NCBI RefSeq assembly: GCF_028994775.1
Contig: NZ_JAJQMN010000012.1
Coordinates: 83,396 to 147,395 of the forward strand
DNA: 64,000 nt
Reading direction: 5' to 3'
From: Promicromonospora iranensis
GTDB lineage: Bacteria; Actinomycetota; Actinomycetes; Actinomycetales; Cellulomonadaceae
Of the stretch, positions 21,161 to 30,692 are shown one piece after another; within the stretch, counting starts at the first letter, position 1; the number at the start of each line of letters is the position of its first letter. A model generated the notes under the pieces. It did no database searches and was not told the DNA's origin. It worked only from the letters and a program-made list of their open reading frames with translations. The position numbers and the translations under genes were made by a program.

Positions 21161-21533
21161 GTGGTCCTCAGTGCCCGGGAACGTTGAGATCCTGCGGTTG
21201 TCCGCCCGACTGACGATGGCGCGTGCTCGCGCGTGCCATTCCGGCCGGAGCCTGCGGCACGGGGGCGCCGCTGCGCGTCCAGGCTACCTGCCGTCAGGTC
21301 CGGTCGCTCGAAGCGGTCCAAGCACGTACCCGTCTCCTCCGGAGGCGACCCGTCGACCAGCCCTACGACACCGACCGTCGGGATCCGCCCGGGCACGCGG
21401 CCATCCTCTGGGCCACCTGGTCTGTGACCGTCGTCCTGCTCCCGTGCCGCAACGGGTGGCGCTCTCGGACCGCTTGTTTCTCCGGTGCCGATGCGCCGCA
21501 CGTCCCCACCGGGGGCCCAGTACATTTCAGGGC
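21161..21533. other. 373-bp divergent intergenic region, coaE and STAND-2
   Basis: This gap separates the divergent coaE and second STAND-like genes. It carries the probable -10 element TACATT at 21521-21526. Open frames on either strand here have no conserved look and irregular codon use. No repeat, RNA fold or terminator stood out in the remaining 350 bp. Confidence 0.6.
21521..21526 (+). promoter_or_regulatory. Leaderless -10 element of STAND-2
   Basis: TACATT ends seven bases before the ATG at 21534, which has no Shine-Dalgarno. The same spacing is seen for other leaderless genes in this window, and it supports this start over the many in-frame codons further upstream. Confidence 0.6.
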
Positions 21534-24317
21534 ATGCAGCGGATCACGCCGGGCGGGTCGCGATGGCGCAGGACCTTGCCATGGTTTGGTGGCGGCGGAC
21601 TCGCACTCGGTGCGCTGGTCGGTGGCGTGGCCGCCGCGCTGGTCCCGGCCGACGCCCCGGCCGTGGTCGTCGCGATCGCGGCGGAGGTGGGACTCGTCAC
21701 CGGGCTGGTCGTCGAGTTTCTCACCGGCCTGGCCATAGAGGCCCATGCCCGGACCCGCAGAGCCGCCGAAGAGTTCGCCGCACTGACCGAGCGGGCGCCG
21801 CGTGGCTTCGCTGCGATGCTGTCGCCGCACCATGCGGCCGAGCTAGGTCTGCCGTTCCACGGACGGCAGGACGAGGTGCGGGCGCTGCTGGCCTGGTGCA
21901 CGAGCACCGCACCCGACGTGACGCCGTTCCGGCTCCTCACCGGACCCGGCGGCGTGGGCAAGACACGACTCGCGGACGAGCTGCAGCGGCGGCTACGAGC
22001 GCAGGACGCGGAGTGGAGATGCCTGTTCCTGAGCACCGAGCGGGGTACCGAGCCGGGGGCGGTCGCCGGCCTGCGTCAGCACGCCGGGAGCCGCCCCCTG
22101 CTCGTGATCGTGGACTACGCGGAGAACCGGCCCGGGCTGCGGAGCTTCTTGCGGGACGCCTTCGAGGACCCGGGAACGATCCGGGTGCTGCTGCTGGCGC
22201 GCGCCGCCGGTGAATGGTGGCACCGGCTCACCGCGATCTCGGGCGGGCTGGGCGCAGCGCTGCATGCCGGGTACACCGACGAAGACGGTAACCCGGGTGC
22301 GGACCTTCCCGACGTCGATGTGGAGCCGCACGAAGTCGTCGCGGCGGCAGCCCGGGTGTTCGCCGATCGGCTCGGTGTGCCCGCCCCGCCGGTCGCGGCC
22401 GGTGCCGGGGAACTGCGGGTGCTGGATCTGACCGCCCTGGCCCTCGTCGAGGTCCTGGGTGTCGGGAAGGACCCGCACGGTCCGACCGTGGCGACACCGC
22501 CGACCCCTGGGGAGGTGTTCACCGAGCTGCTCCGGCACGAGGCGAGCGGGTACTGGGCGGCCACGGCCACCGAGGCCGGTCTGAGCGAGCGCCTGCCCGT
22601 CGCGATGCAGCAGGTGCTGGTCGCCGCCGTAGCGCTGCTCGGGACGACCGACGAGGCCTCGACCATCCGGCTCGTGGAGCGCGTGCTCGGCACGTTCACC
22701 GAGGACCCGACCCCGGACCCGCTCGTGGCCGCGCGGTGGCTCCGTAAGACCTACCTCCCTGTCGAGGGCACGACCTCCTGGGTCGAGCCGCTGGCCCCCG
22801 ACCGCGTCGCCGAGCACCTGGTGGTCCAGGTCCTGACTCGTTCGCCCGGCCCGGTGGCTCGACGTGTCGTTGCTCTGCTCGAGGACCTCACGGCCGACCA
22901 GGCAGCCAGTGCGATGACGCTCCTGTGGCGGGCCGGGACAGATCCGATGCGGGACCAAGCGGAGCAGGAGGCGATCCGGGCGCTGGCCGACCACCTTGTC
23001 GAGCACCTCCCGGCCGTTCCCCAGGTCTACCACCAGGTGCTCGCGATGGTGCCCTGGCCATCGGCGATCATGACGCCTACAGCCGGCCTCCTCGCGCAGA
23101 AGCAGCACGAGGCACTCGACCAGCACCCCGACGACGACACGCACGCTCAGGCCGCTCTCCTCCTCGGGAACTGGTTCATGCAGCTCGGCCGCAGGTCGGA
23201 GGCCCTGCCACCGACCCAGCGCGCCGTGGACCTGTACGAACAGCTCGCCCAGGAGGATCCGGAACGCTACGGCGCCGATCTCGCGAGCGCCCTGAACGAT
23301 CTGGGGGTCCGGTTCTACGAGCTGGGGCGGACGGACGAAGCGCTGCCACCGACCCAGCGCGCCGTCGACCTGCGTGAGCAGCTCGCCCACGCACGCCCCG
23401 ACCGTTTTGACCCAGACCTTGCCAGGTCCCTGATCAACCTCGGGATCCGCTACTCCGAGCTGGGACGACCGGAGGAGGGTCTACGACCCACCCGACGCGC
23501 CGTCGACCTGTACGAACAGCTGGCCCGGACCAGCCCTGTCCACTACGACGCGGATCTCGCCCGGGCCCTGATCAACCTCGGGCTCCGGTACGCGGAGCTC
23601 GGGCGTTCCGCGGAAGCACTCCCTCCTGTTCAGCGCGCCGTCGAGATCCGCGAGCGACTCGCCCGCAGCCGCCCGGACCGCTACAACCCCGAGCTCGCCA
23701 GGTCCCTGACGGAGCTCGGGATCCGACTCACCGAACTGGGTCGCCCGGCCGAGGCCTTACCGGCCACCCAGCACGCCGTCGACCTGCACGAACGGCTGGT
23801 CGACGCCAATCCGGACCGCTACGAACCCGACCTCTCCAGGACGCTGACCAACCTCGGGACCCAGCTCGCGATGGTGGGGCGTTCCGCCGAGGCCGTGCCA
23901 CACCTCCGGCGCGCGGTCGAGATCCGCGAGCGGTTCGCCCGTACCAGCCCGGATCGATACAACGCGTCGCTCGCCAAGTCCCTGACCGCCCTCGCGGTCC
24001 GGCACCTGGAGCTCGGACGCCCCGGCGAGGCACTGCCGCCGGCCCAGCGCGCCGTCGACCTGTACCAGGCGCTGGTCCAGACCAACCCCGACCGCTACGA
24101 ACCCGACCTCGCACGAACCCTCGGGGCGGTGGGGAAGATCCTGGGGAGCACCGGCCGGCGTGCCGATGCGATCAACACCTTCGAGGACGCGGACGTCGTC
24201 TTCGAGCGGGTCGAACGACGCACCCGGGGCAGGCACCGGGCCGAGCACCAACGCCTCCGGATGCTCCTGGACACGCTGCGAGACGGTCGGTCACGGGAAC
24301 CGGAGCACGACCGCTGA
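21534..24317 (+). CDS. STAND-like P-loop NTPase with N-terminal membrane hairpin and TPR repeats (paralogue 2)
   Basis: A 927-residue protein. Two hydrophobic segments at about 19-37 and 43-68 form a membrane hairpin. The NTPase follows: GLPFHGRQDEVRALLAW (105-121), P-loop GPGGVGKTR (137-145), Walker B LLVIVDYAE (189-197, Asp near 194) and RVLLLARAAGEWW (217-229). A helical region leads to about six TPR-like units from residue 560 to 890. They have a 46-residue period, for example ELGRPAEALPATQHAVDLHE, so the DNA repeats every 138 bp. It is a distant paralogue of the genes at 11862 and 27810 but on the other strand and alone in having membrane segments. Function is unknown; a membrane-tethered nucleotide switch is an inference. 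Confidence 0.82.
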   Translation: MQRITPGGSRWRRTLPWFGGGGLALGALVGGVAAALVPADAPAVVVAIAAEVGLVTGLVVEFLTGLAIEAHARTRRAAEEFAALTERAPRGFAAMLSPHHAAELGLPFHGRQDEVRALLAWCTSTAPDVTPFRLLTGPGGVGKTRLADELQRRLRAQDAEWRCLFLSTERGTEPGAVAGLRQHAGSRPLLVIVDYAENRPGLRSFLRDAFEDPGTIRVLLLARAAGEWWHRLTAISGGLGAALHAGYTDEDGNPGADLPDVDVEPHEVVAAAARVFADRLGVPAPPVAAGAGELRVLDLTALALVEVLGVGKDPHGPTVATPPTPGEVFTELLRHEASGYWAATATEAGLSERLPVAMQQVLVAAVALLGTTDEASTIRLVERVLGTFTEDPTPDPLVAARWLRKTYLPVEGTTSWVEPLAPDRVAEHLVVQVLTRSPGPVARRVVALLEDLTADQAASAMTLLWRAGTDPMRDQAEQEAIRALADHLVEHLPAVPQVYHQVLAMVPWPSAIMTPTAGLLAQKQHEALDQHPDDDTHAQAALLLGNWFMQLGRRSEALPPTQRAVDLYEQLAQEDPERYGADLASALNDLGVRFYELGRTDEALPPTQRAVDLREQLAHARPDRFDPDLARSLINLGIRYSELGRPEEGLRPTRRAVDLYEQLARTSPVHYDADLARALINLGLRYAELGRSAEALPPVQRAVEIRERLARSRPDRYNPELARSLTELGIRLTELGRPAEALPATQHAVDLHERLVDANPDRYEPDLSRTLTNLGTQLAMVGRSAEAVPHLRRAVEIRERFARTSPDRYNASLAKSLTALAVRHLELGRPGEALPPAQRAVDLYQALVQTNPDRYEPDLARTLGAVGKILGSTGRRADAINTFEDADVVFERVERRTRGRHRAEHQRLRMLLDTLRDGRSREPEHDR
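23170..24165 (+). repeat. 138-bp tandem coding repeats (46-residue TPR units)
   Basis: Inside the second STAND-like gene, units share LGRxxEALPPxQRAVDL and PDRYxPDLARxL at 46-residue spacing. Neighbouring copies are similar at DNA level too, for example the recurrent gcgccgtcgacctg. Such an array can gain or lose units by recombination. Confidence 0.75.
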
Positions 24318-24383
24318 GCCCGGCCCCCTGGGGGTCAGCGGCCTCGTCCGTAGCCGGCCGTGAGCCCCGGGCGCCGGGCAGCG

Positions 24384-25616
24384 TCACACCCGGGCGGGCG
24401 TGCGAGCCGCCTGCCGCTCCGGCGTGAACGCCACCGGCAGCACCGCCGGGTACCGCGACCAGGGCGACGGCGCCCAGGTCACCTCGGGGTCGGTGAGGCG
24501 CAGGTCGAGGCGCTCCATGAGGCTCTCCACCGCGATCTTCACCACCAGCCGTCCCGGCCGACGGGCGGGGCACGCGTGGGGCCCGACGCCGAACGACAGG
24601 TGGGACCGGTTGTTCGCCTCGAACAGGTCGTCCGTGGTGCGCACCCGCGGATCGTTGTTCGCGGCGGCCAGGCCCATGACGATCGCGTCCCCGGCCCGGA
24701 TCCGTACCTCGCCGAGCGTGCAGTCCGTGACCGCGTACCGCGCGGGCAGGTTCGCCACCGGCGGCTCGCTCCACAGCGTCTCGTCCAGCGCGTCGTCCAG
24801 GCCCCTGCGCACCCCGGTGACCCGACCGGTGTAGCGCGGGTCGGTGAGCATGCGGCGCAGCGTGGCCGCGATCCAGGTCACGAGCATCTCGTTGGCGGCG
24901 CAGATCGCCACGACCATCGAGTGCACGATCTCCGTGTCGTTCTCGAAGCTCGGGTGCTCCACGAAGCGGGCGGTGAGGTTGTTCCCGGGGTCCTCCCGCG
25001 TCGCGAGGACGTGGTCGAGCACGATCTGGTCCATGGTGGCCAGCGCCGTCACGGAGTCGCCCCCATGCCCGAAGATGCCGTGCGCGCACCGCAGGAGGGC
25101 GATGCCCTGCCGCTCGTCGAACCCGAACATCCCCGACACCGACAGGAAGGACACCGCCGCCGCGTACCCGCCGATCAGGTCGGCGTGACCCTGGGCGGCG
25201 AAGGAGTCGATGAGCCGGCTGCACACGCCGCGCACCATCGCGGCGGTCTGCGCCTCGTCCATGCTCGCGAACGCCTCGTCCACGGGCAGCCGCAGCCGCC
25301 GGTGGTCCGCGCCGTCCGCGTAGTACAGCGCGCGCCGGCCCGCCGGGGACAGGATCGCGTGCAGGGTCGAGTCCAGCGGCAGCCGCTCCTTCCAGTGCCG
25401 CGGGTCGCGCGCGAAGACGCTCTCCGTGCGCATCACCTCCATGACCTCGGCGTGCCCCAGCACGAGCCAGCCGGGCACTCCCGGCTCCAGGTCCACGGGG
25501 GCCACGGGACCCCATTGGTCCTGCAGCGTCCGCAGTGCCGCAGTCATGTCCTCCGCGCCGGTCAGATCTACCAGCGCCACGCGACCTCCGCTTCGCTGCG
25601 GTTCCCGGTCAGACAT
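24384..25616 (-). CDS. Atypical cytochrome P450, CYP157-like, lacking the EXXR motif
   Basis: A soluble class-I type P450 of 410 residues. The heme loop HLSFGVGPHACPARRPGR holds the ligand Cys (codon near 24570) and helix C has ADHRRLR. Two usual features are missing. The K-helix EXXR reads ETLW (24771-24782), so the Arg is Trp. The I-helix AGxDT(T) reads CAANEMLVTW, without the Asp/Glu-Thr pair. CYP157 enzymes of Streptomyces are known to lack EXXR and carry EQSLW there, so this is probably a relative. Those genes often sit with conservon (cvn) genes, which are not present here. ATG 25616 has GGAGG three bases upstream, a tight spacing; ATG 25652 or 25640 are alternatives. No ferredoxin gene is adjacent. 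Substrate unknown. Confidence 0.88.
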   Translation of the reverse strand: MSDREPQRSGGRVALVDLTGAEDMTAALRTLQDQWGPVAPVDLEPGVPGWLVLGHAEVMEVMRTESVFARDPRHWKERLPLDSTLHAILSPAGRRALYYADGADHRRLRLPVDEAFASMDEAQTAAMVRGVCSRLIDSFAAQGHADLIGGYAAAVSFLSVSGMFGFDERQGIALLRCAHGIFGHGGDSVTALATMDQIVLDHVLATREDPGNNLTARFVEHPSFENDTEIVHSMVVAICAANEMLVTWIAATLRRMLTDPRYTGRVTGVRRGLDDALDETLWSEPPVANLPARYAVTDCTLGEVRIRAGDAIVMGLAAANNDPRVRTTDDLFEANNRSHLSFGVGPHACPARRPGRLVVKIAVESLMERLDLRLTDPEVTWAPSPWSRYPAVLPVAFTPERQAARTPARV

Positions 25617-25858
25617 GGCCCTCCACCCGTCGATATTCATCGAATCATCCATCGAAGTATGGGGCGACCTGCGTAGACGCCCGATCGTGGGTTTCTATCA
25701 CGGGCTGCGGAGAACACGTAACACCCGTGTGGTCCAGTTCACCCCCGACCAAACCCGCTACGTTCGGGCCACCTGTGCTCACGGGTACGGCAGCGGCCGC
25801 ACGCGGCAGCGCCGATACCCGCTGGATCCGGCCCGCGTGGGACCATGCAACCGTGAGC
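25617..25858. other. Divergent intergenic region, P450 and ABC exporter
   Basis: About 240 bp hold the divergent starts of the P450 and the ABC exporter. CATACT on the minus strand near 25662-25657 could be a P450 -10 element. No operator repeat or RNA structure was recognised. Confidence 0.4.
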
Positions 25859-27748
25859 ATGCACGGTGGCGGCGGGAGTATGGGCGGAGGCCGCGCGATG
25901 CGGTCGTTCACGCAGGACGGTTCGGTCGCACACCAGCGCCTCGGCTGGGACACGCTGCGGCGCATAGCGGGTTTCGCCCGCCCCTACCGGGGTCGGCTCA
26001 TCCTGTTCGTGCTGATCCTGGCCCTGGAGGCGGCCGCGGGTGCCGCCACCCCGTTGCTGTTCCAACGGATCATCGACCACGGCATCGTCGACGGCGACAC
26101 GCGCCTGGTGGTCCTCCTGGCCGGTGCGGCGGCGGTGCTCGCGATCGTCGCCGCCGGCCTGTCCGTGGCGGACCGGCTCGTCTCGTCCCAGGTGGGCGAG
26201 GGACTCATCCTCGACCTGCGCGTCGCAGTGTTCGACCACGTGCAGCGCATGCCGCTCGCCTTCTTCTCCCGCGCCCGGACGGGCGCGCTGGTGCAACGGC
26301 TCAACGGCGACGTGCTCGGCGCGCAGCGTGCCTTCACGTCCACCCTGCAGACCGTCGTCTCCAACACCCTGACCATCGCGTTCACGCTCGCGGCGATGCT
26401 CACCATGTCGTGGGAGCTCACGCTCGGGGCGCTCACGCTGGTGCCGCTGTTCGTGCTTCCCGCGCGCTGGTTCGGCCGGCGGCTCGCAACCCTGACCCGG
26501 CGCGGCATGGAGGTGGACGCCGACCTGGGCCAGGTCATGAACGAGCGGTTCAACGTCTCCGGCGCGCACCTCGTGAAGATCTTCGGTGATCCTGCGACCG
26601 AGTCCGAGCGGTTCGCCGAACCCGCCCGCGAGCGCCGCGACATCGGCGTCCGCACCGCCCTGCTCGGTACGTGGTTCCGGGTGGGACTGGCGACCATCGC
26701 GTCGCTCGCCGTGGCGGGCGTGTACGGGCTGGGCGGTCTGCAGGCCATCGCGGGTGAGCTCACGGTCGGCACCGTCGTCGCGCTGGCCACCTATCTCACG
26801 CGTCTGTACGGGCCCTTGACGGCGATGGCGAACGTCCAGGTCGACGTCATGACGGCGCTCGTGTCGTTCGAGCGTGTGCTGGAGGTCCTCGACCTGGAGC
26901 CGTCGGTGGCCGAGAAGCCGGACGCCGTCGACCTGCGGGCCGCCGTCGCCGACCGGGGTGCGTCGGTCTCGCTGACGGACGTGACGTTCCGGTACCCGCG
27001 GGCCGAGGAGGTGTCGCTCGCGTCCCTGGAGTCGGTCGCGGGCCAGCGGAAGGACCCGACGGCGGACACCCTGGTCGATGTCTCGTTCGAGGTTCCGGCG
27101 GGGTCGATGGTGGCGCTCGTCGGGCCGTCCGGGGCGGGCAAGACCACCGTGTCCCAGCTGGTCAGCCGCATGTACGACCCGACGTCGGGCGCGGTGCGCA
27201 TCGCCGGGACCGACCTGCGCGACGTGACGTTCGCGTCGCTGCGGGCCACCGTCGGCGTCGTCTCCCAGGACGCGCACCTGTTCCACGACACGATGGCGGC
27301 GAACCTCCGGTTCGTCCGCCCGGAGGCGACGGACGCCGACCTGGAGCGGGTGCTGCGCCAGGCGCGCATCTGGGACCTGGTCGACCGGCTGCCCGAGGGC
27401 CTGGAGACGGTGGTGGGTGACCGCGGCTACCGGCTGTCCGGCGGTGAGCGGCAGCGCCTCGCGATCGCCCGGCTGCTGCTCAAGGCGCCCGACGTCGTGG
27501 TGCTCGACGAGGCGACCGCGCACCTCGACTCGGAGTCCGAGGCGGCCGTGCAGGTCGCCCTCGACCAGGCGCTCGCCGGACGGACGTCGCTGGTCATCGC
27601 GCACCGGCTGTCCACGGTCCGGGCGGCGGACCGCATAGTGGTGCTCGCCGACGGTCGGATCGCCCAGTCCGGCACGCACGCCGAGCTGATCGCCGCCGGG
27701 GGCCTGTACGCCGACCTGTACCGGACCCAGTTCGCGGCAACCGCCTGA
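25859..27748 (+). CDS. ABC exporter half-transporter (MsbA/MdlB type)
   Basis: A 629-residue fused membrane-ATPase half-transporter. Six transmembrane helices lie in about residues 38-330. The nucleotide-binding domain has Walker A VGPSGAGKTT, Q-loop VVSQDAHLF, signature LSGGERQRLAIAR, Walker B VVVLDEATAHLD and switch His in IAHRLST. It would act as a homodimer since no partner is adjacent, exporting a drug, lipid or peptide. The N-terminus is Gly-rich (MHGGGGSMGGG). Start choice is between ATG 25859 and GTG 25853; both lack a good Shine-Dalgarno. It is divergent from the P450, which hints at export of a P450 product, but that is inference only. Confidence 0.92.
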   Translation: MHGGGGSMGGGRAMRSFTQDGSVAHQRLGWDTLRRIAGFARPYRGRLILFVLILALEAAAGAATPLLFQRIIDHGIVDGDTRLVVLLAGAAAVLAIVAAGLSVADRLVSSQVGEGLILDLRVAVFDHVQRMPLAFFSRARTGALVQRLNGDVLGAQRAFTSTLQTVVSNTLTIAFTLAAMLTMSWELTLGALTLVPLFVLPARWFGRRLATLTRRGMEVDADLGQVMNERFNVSGAHLVKIFGDPATESERFAEPARERRDIGVRTALLGTWFRVGLATIASLAVAGVYGLGGLQAIAGELTVGTVVALATYLTRLYGPLTAMANVQVDVMTALVSFERVLEVLDLEPSVAEKPDAVDLRAAVADRGASVSLTDVTFRYPRAEEVSLASLESVAGQRKDPTADTLVDVSFEVPAGSMVALVGPSGAGKTTVSQLVSRMYDPTSGAVRIAGTDLRDVTFASLRATVGVVSQDAHLFHDTMAANLRFVRPEATDADLERVLRQARIWDLVDRLPEGLETVVGDRGYRLSGGERQRLAIARLLLKAPDVVVLDEATAHLDSESEAAVQVALDQALAGRTSLVIAHRLSTVRAADRIVVLADGRIAQSGTHAELIAAGGLYADLYRTQFAATA

Positions 27749-27809
27749 GCACGCACCCGGCGCAGTGACGCGCTCAGCACGCCTTGCTCCGGTTGCCATG
27801 CCCGATGGG

Positions 27810-30551
27810 CTACCGCGCCGACGTCGGGTTCCGGATCGCCGCGTCGATCCGCGCGAGCACCGCCCGGGACCGCTCGAGCTCGGACCGGTACCGCTCGGGC
27901 AGGTCGGCCGCGAGCCGGCGACGCATGTCCACCGCCTCCTGCGCGTGCCCCAGCGCCGTGACGTTGTCGCCGACCGCGCTCAGCGCGCTGGCCAGGTTGG
28001 AGAGCGCGAGCGCCAGGTCGGGCCGGTGCTTGTCGGGGTTCTCGATGACGAGCTGGCGCCGCATCACCACCGCCTCGCGCATGGGCCGCAGGGCCTCCTC
28101 CGCCCGGCCCAGGTCCAGCAGGGTGGCGCCCAGGTTCGCCAGCGCCTCCGCGAGTCCCGTGCGGTACTTCTCCGGCTGCTCGCGCACGAGCCGGCGCAGC
28201 ATGTCGACCGCCTCCTGCGTGGGCCGCAGCGCCTCGTCGAACCGGCCCAGGTCCGCGTACCGCACGCCGAGGTTGGACAGGGACTGCGCGAGGTACTTCA
28301 GGGACCGGGCGTTGCCGCTCGCGAGGCCCCGGCGGATGGCCACGGCCTCCTCCTCGAGCAGGACCGCCTCGTCGTACCTGCCGCGCCGGGCCAGGGTGAC
28401 ACCGAGGTTGGACAGCGAATGGGCAAGGTAGTGCAGGTACCGGTCGGGGTGTTCGTCGGCGAGCTCGCGCCGGATCTCCAGCGCCTCCCGCTCGAGCCGG
28501 AGCGACTCGTCGGCGCGGCCGGTGGTCGAGTACAGCGCACCGAGCGCGGACAGGGCGCCGGCGAGGTCGGCACGGGTGCCGCGCTCGTTCTCCTTGGCGA
28601 GCCGGCGCTGGAGCTCCAGCGCCTCGACCAGCACCACGCCGGCCTCCTCGTACCGTCCGAGCGCTTCCAGCGTGGTGCCGAGCTGGCCGAGCGACCAGGC
28701 CAGCTCACCGAGGTGCTCGGGGCGCGCGGCGGCGAGCCGGCGGCGGATCGCCACAGCCTCGGCGTTGGCGGGCAGTGCGTCCTCCGGCCGCCCGCTCTCC
28801 GTGAGGGCCTCGAAGTTGCCCAGGACAGCCGCGACCCGCGGCTCGTACCGGACGGGGTCACCCTCCGCCAGGCGGCGGTAGATGTCGAGCGACGTGCGCT
28901 GCGCCACCTCGATCTCGCCGACCCGGCCGAGCTCCGTGTAGGAGATCCCGGCGTTCAGCAGGGCGCACGCGTGCTCGGCGTCGGCCCACGGCCGGTCGCC
29001 CGGCGGGAACCGGCGGCAGAGGGCGACCACCTCCTCCTGCACCGCGAGGGCGTCGCTGTGCCGGCCCACCGCCAGGTACCCCGTCCCGAGGTTGTTCAGG
29101 GCGTTGCACAGCGCGGGGCGGTGCCGGTTCTCGTCACCCCAGGCGTGACCACGCCACAGACCCACCGCCTCCTGCAGCACACCGACCGCCGCGTCCGGCT
29201 CGCCCTCGGCGATCAGCACGACGCCGAGGTCGGTCAGCGCCTCACCGCGGGCCGCGTCGTCGCCTGCTGCCCGGGCGAGGTCCGCCACCCGGTGGGTGAG
29301 GCGGTCGAGCACCGGCACAGCCAGAGGGCCCGACGACCTTGGCAGCCGACGCGTCACCCGCGTCAGCGCGGGCAGGTCCTCGGCCCGTTCGGCCGGCAGG
29401 GCCGAGACCGCCGCCTCGATGAGCCGGCCTGTGATGTCACGCCCAGCGGTGGGCCGGTCCAGGGTCATCTCGGTCGCGAACGACAGCACCGCCAACGCCT
29501 GCTCCGGCGCCAGATCGCGCGTGCAGGCGGCGGTGAGCTCCTCCGACGCCGCCAGGGCGCGCGCGACGAGCAGCTCCGCCAGTGGCGGGACAGCCGGCAG
29601 GTGCCCGCGCACCCAGGTCACGGCGTCCGCCGTCCGGCCCGCCGCGGGTTCCGCACCGGCACGGCGCAGGGCGGCACGTATGCCGTCGTCGGTCGCGTCC
29701 CCCAGCAGAGTCGCCGTCGCGAGCGCGGCCTCGGCGGCTCTCGGCGCGAGCCCTGCGCCGGCCGCGGAGATCGCCCACCGGGAACGCTCGTGGTCGAGCA
29801 CGAGGTCGAGCGCGGCGGCCGGGTCACCGACGTCCTTGCTCCCGTCGAGCACCATGGCGAGCGCGGTGGCGTGCAGGTCCAGCGCACGCAGCTGCTGTTC
29901 CGGCTCCGGCTGGAAGCGCACGCGCGGGAGCGGCCGGTTCAGTGCCCTGGCGAAGCGTGTCGTCGCCGCCTCCAGGAGGGCACGGTGGTCGTCCGGGCGC
30001 TCGACCTCCAGACCGAGCGCCGGGTCGAAGGCGATGTCGAGCGTCCGGTCGAGCGCCGGGTCCAGCGCCATCTCGCTGACCGACGGCGTCCGGCCGGCCC
30101 AGAGCCGGCTGGTCCACCGCTCCCGGCGCCACCACTCCCCGCCGGTGCGTGCCGTGCACAGGACGCGCAGTCGCCCCCGCGACCGGCTGGTCCCGAGGGC
30201 ATCGAACATCGCCGGGAGGCCGGGTCTGGACGCGGCGTCGTCGACCACGAGCAGGACCCGGCGCGCATCGGCGACAGCGGACACCGCGGCCACCTCACCG
30301 CCGGGTGGCACGTGCACCACGGTCCATCCGGTCCGACGCAACCGCCTGCCGAGCTCGAGCACCAGGCGCGTCTTGCCCACACCACCGAGCCCGCACAGCA
30401 GACGCAGCGCCAACGGCTCCCGCGACCGGACCCAGGACCGCAGCTCCGCCAGCTCGCGCCCACGGCCCATGAACGGCACGATGCCGCGCTCGGGCGCGAG
30501 GAGAGCGGCTGGGCTCGTGCCCCGCATCTCGTCGGGTCCGGGTCGGCTCAT
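27810..30551 (-). CDS. STAND-like P-loop NTPase with TPR repeats (paralogue 3)
   Basis: A 913-residue soluble protein, closest in layout to the product at 11862-14687. It opens with PAALLAPERGIVPFMGRGRE, near-identical in pattern to paralogue 1. It then has P-loop GLGGVGKTR (54-62, canonical), Walker B VLLVVDDAA (99-107) and RVLCTARTGGEWW (129-141). After a helical middle part, TPR-like units run from about residue 470 to 900, for example YDEAVLLEEEAVAIRRGLA. No membrane segment or enzymatic effector domain is visible. The ATG at 30551 starts just before the conserved block. It lies convergent to the ABC exporter and upstream of the rpsA terminator. Function unknown. Confidence 0.8.
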   Translation of the reverse strand: MSRPGPDEMRGTSPAALLAPERGIVPFMGRGRELAELRSWVRSREPLALRLLCGLGGVGKTRLVLELGRRLRRTGWTVVHVPPGGEVAAVSAVADARRVLLVVDDAASRPGLPAMFDALGTSRSRGRLRVLCTARTGGEWWRRERWTSRLWAGRTPSVSEMALDPALDRTLDIAFDPALGLEVERPDDHRALLEAATTRFARALNRPLPRVRFQPEPEQQLRALDLHATALAMVLDGSKDVGDPAAALDLVLDHERSRWAISAAGAGLAPRAAEAALATATLLGDATDDGIRAALRRAGAEPAAGRTADAVTWVRGHLPAVPPLAELLVARALAASEELTAACTRDLAPEQALAVLSFATEMTLDRPTAGRDITGRLIEAAVSALPAERAEDLPALTRVTRRLPRSSGPLAVPVLDRLTHRVADLARAAGDDAARGEALTDLGVVLIAEGEPDAAVGVLQEAVGLWRGHAWGDENRHRPALCNALNNLGTGYLAVGRHSDALAVQEEVVALCRRFPPGDRPWADAEHACALLNAGISYTELGRVGEIEVAQRTSLDIYRRLAEGDPVRYEPRVAAVLGNFEALTESGRPEDALPANAEAVAIRRRLAAARPEHLGELAWSLGQLGTTLEALGRYEEAGVVLVEALELQRRLAKENERGTRADLAGALSALGALYSTTGRADESLRLEREALEIRRELADEHPDRYLHYLAHSLSNLGVTLARRGRYDEAVLLEEEAVAIRRGLASGNARSLKYLAQSLSNLGVRYADLGRFDEALRPTQEAVDMLRRLVREQPEKYRTGLAEALANLGATLLDLGRAEEALRPMREAVVMRRQLVIENPDKHRPDLALALSNLASALSAVGDNVTALGHAQEAVDMRRRLAADLPERYRSELERSRAVLARIDAAIRNPTSAR

Positions 30552-30692
30552 GGGGAGTCATCCAACAGCACGGCGACCGTCCTGGCCAGTGAGCGTGTGA
30601 TACGTCCGAGCGACCCGAGAAGGGTGTTCTCGCAGGTCAGCGGCCTGGCGCTGGTCACAGGCACACCCACCGCACCGCATCCTGAAAACGAC

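Noticed and set aside
21142-21525. Possible 127-residue minus-strand gene upstream of coaE
   Set aside because: Composition is irregular, it overlaps the coaE start and has no recognisable family or ribosome binding site.
24384-27748. Conservon (cvn) operon around the CYP157-like P450
   Set aside because: No roadblock, DUF742 or small GTPase gene is present in the window; neighbours are a STAND-like gene and an ABC exporter.
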